Shown: piece by piece, positions 5,290-5,449 of the stretch
Layout: the number at the start of each line of letters is the position of its first letter
How positions within the stretch are numbered: position 1 is the stretch's first letter
NCBI GenBank assembly: GCA_947465275.1
Contig: CANIAI010000185.1
Location: forward strand, 1 to 5,449
Reading direction: 5' to 3'
DNA length: 5,449 nucleotides
From: Acidobacteriota bacterium
Lineage (GTDB): Bacteria > Acidobacteriota > Vicinamibacteria > Vicinamibacterales > UBA2999
The notes under the pieces: model-generated
Told to the model about the DNA's origin: nothing
Databases searched by the model: none
The model's input: the letters and a program-made list of their open reading frames with translations, nothing else
Position numbers and translations under genes: made by a program

Positions 5290-5449
5290 GTGCCGTCGGA
5301 GCTGCTGGCGCCGATCGTGACGCTCTTCCTGGTGATGGATCCGCTGGGAAACGTACCGCTGTTCCTCGCGGTGCTCCGCACGGTCGATCCCGCGCGCCGT
5401 CGGGCGATTCTCGTCCGCGAGGTGACCATCGCCTACGCCGTGCTGCTGA
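5290..5449 (+). CDS. MarC/YhgN-family (UPF0056) integral membrane protein, 3' end missing
   Basis: Fifty-three codons are visible before the window ends. The segment LFLVMDPLGNVPLFLAVL (13-30) carries the MDPLGN-P signature of the first membrane helix of MarC/YhgN proteins, followed by the basic RRRAILVREV (37-46) and the beginning of a second hydrophobic helix. The family is a six-helix inner-membrane protein group of about 200 residues with poorly known function; E. coli MarC was once linked to multiple antibiotic resistance but that role was withdrawn. The GTG at 5290 is the likely start: an in-frame TAG lies at 5269-5271, TTG at 5272 is the only earlier choice, and the ATG at 5335 would delete half of the first helix. 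It is divergent from the methyltransferase gene, 32 bases apart. Confidence 0.8.
   Translation, partial: MPSELLAPIVTLFLVMDPLGNVPLFLAVLRTVDPARRRAILVREVTIAYAVLL

Noticed and set aside
4442..5320. Plus-strand open frame of 292 codons opposite the methyltransferase
   Set aside because: No motif or plausible start signal, and it overlaps the methyltransferase motifs and the start of the MarC gene in a different frame.

Overview
This is a compact, gene-dense window of high-GC bacterial DNA (roughly two thirds G+C by eye, strong G/C bias at third codon positions). It has five complete genes and two genes cut by the window edges; no intergenic gap exceeds about 35 bases. I saw no RNA gene, insertion sequence, CRISPR array, origin or long repeat. 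The protein families, especially the secreted WLDGR/HGD-type protein followed by a secreted metallo-beta-lactamase-fold protein, and a single-domain MutH/Sau3AI-type nuclease, resemble what I recall from Acidobacteriota (Vicinamibacteria-like soil and sediment bacteria). That placement is inference from family recall.

Left block (1-2971, + strand): the 3' part of a zinc-dependent alcohol dehydrogenase, a secreted protein of unknown function, and a secreted metallo-beta-lactamase-fold protein. They are separated by 1 base and by a 4-base GTGA stop/start overlap, so they very likely form one operon. The dehydrogenase is cytoplasmic by its features; the other two have signal peptides. The MBL protein keeps the second metal-site residues but has lost both histidines of the HxHxDH motif.

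Middle (3007-3816, + strand): a sirtuin closely resembling human SIRT4 (class II). It has its own extended -10 promoter placed so close to the ATG that the mRNA is probably leaderless. Its stop codon overlaps the stop codon of the convergent gene on the other strand.

Right block (3813-5257, - strand): a two-gene unit. A class I SAM-dependent methyltransferase of the UbiE/COQ5-like small-molecule type is transcribed first; its TGA overlaps the GTG start of a MutH/Sau3AI-family endonuclease with an intact E-D-ExK catalytic set. The pairing invites a restriction-modification reading, but the methyltransferase lacks DNA-methyltransferase motifs. I regard the nuclease and its tight coupling to this methyltransferase as the most interesting part of the window. 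Only 32 bases further, a MarC/YhgN-family membrane protein begins on the + strand and runs off the end.
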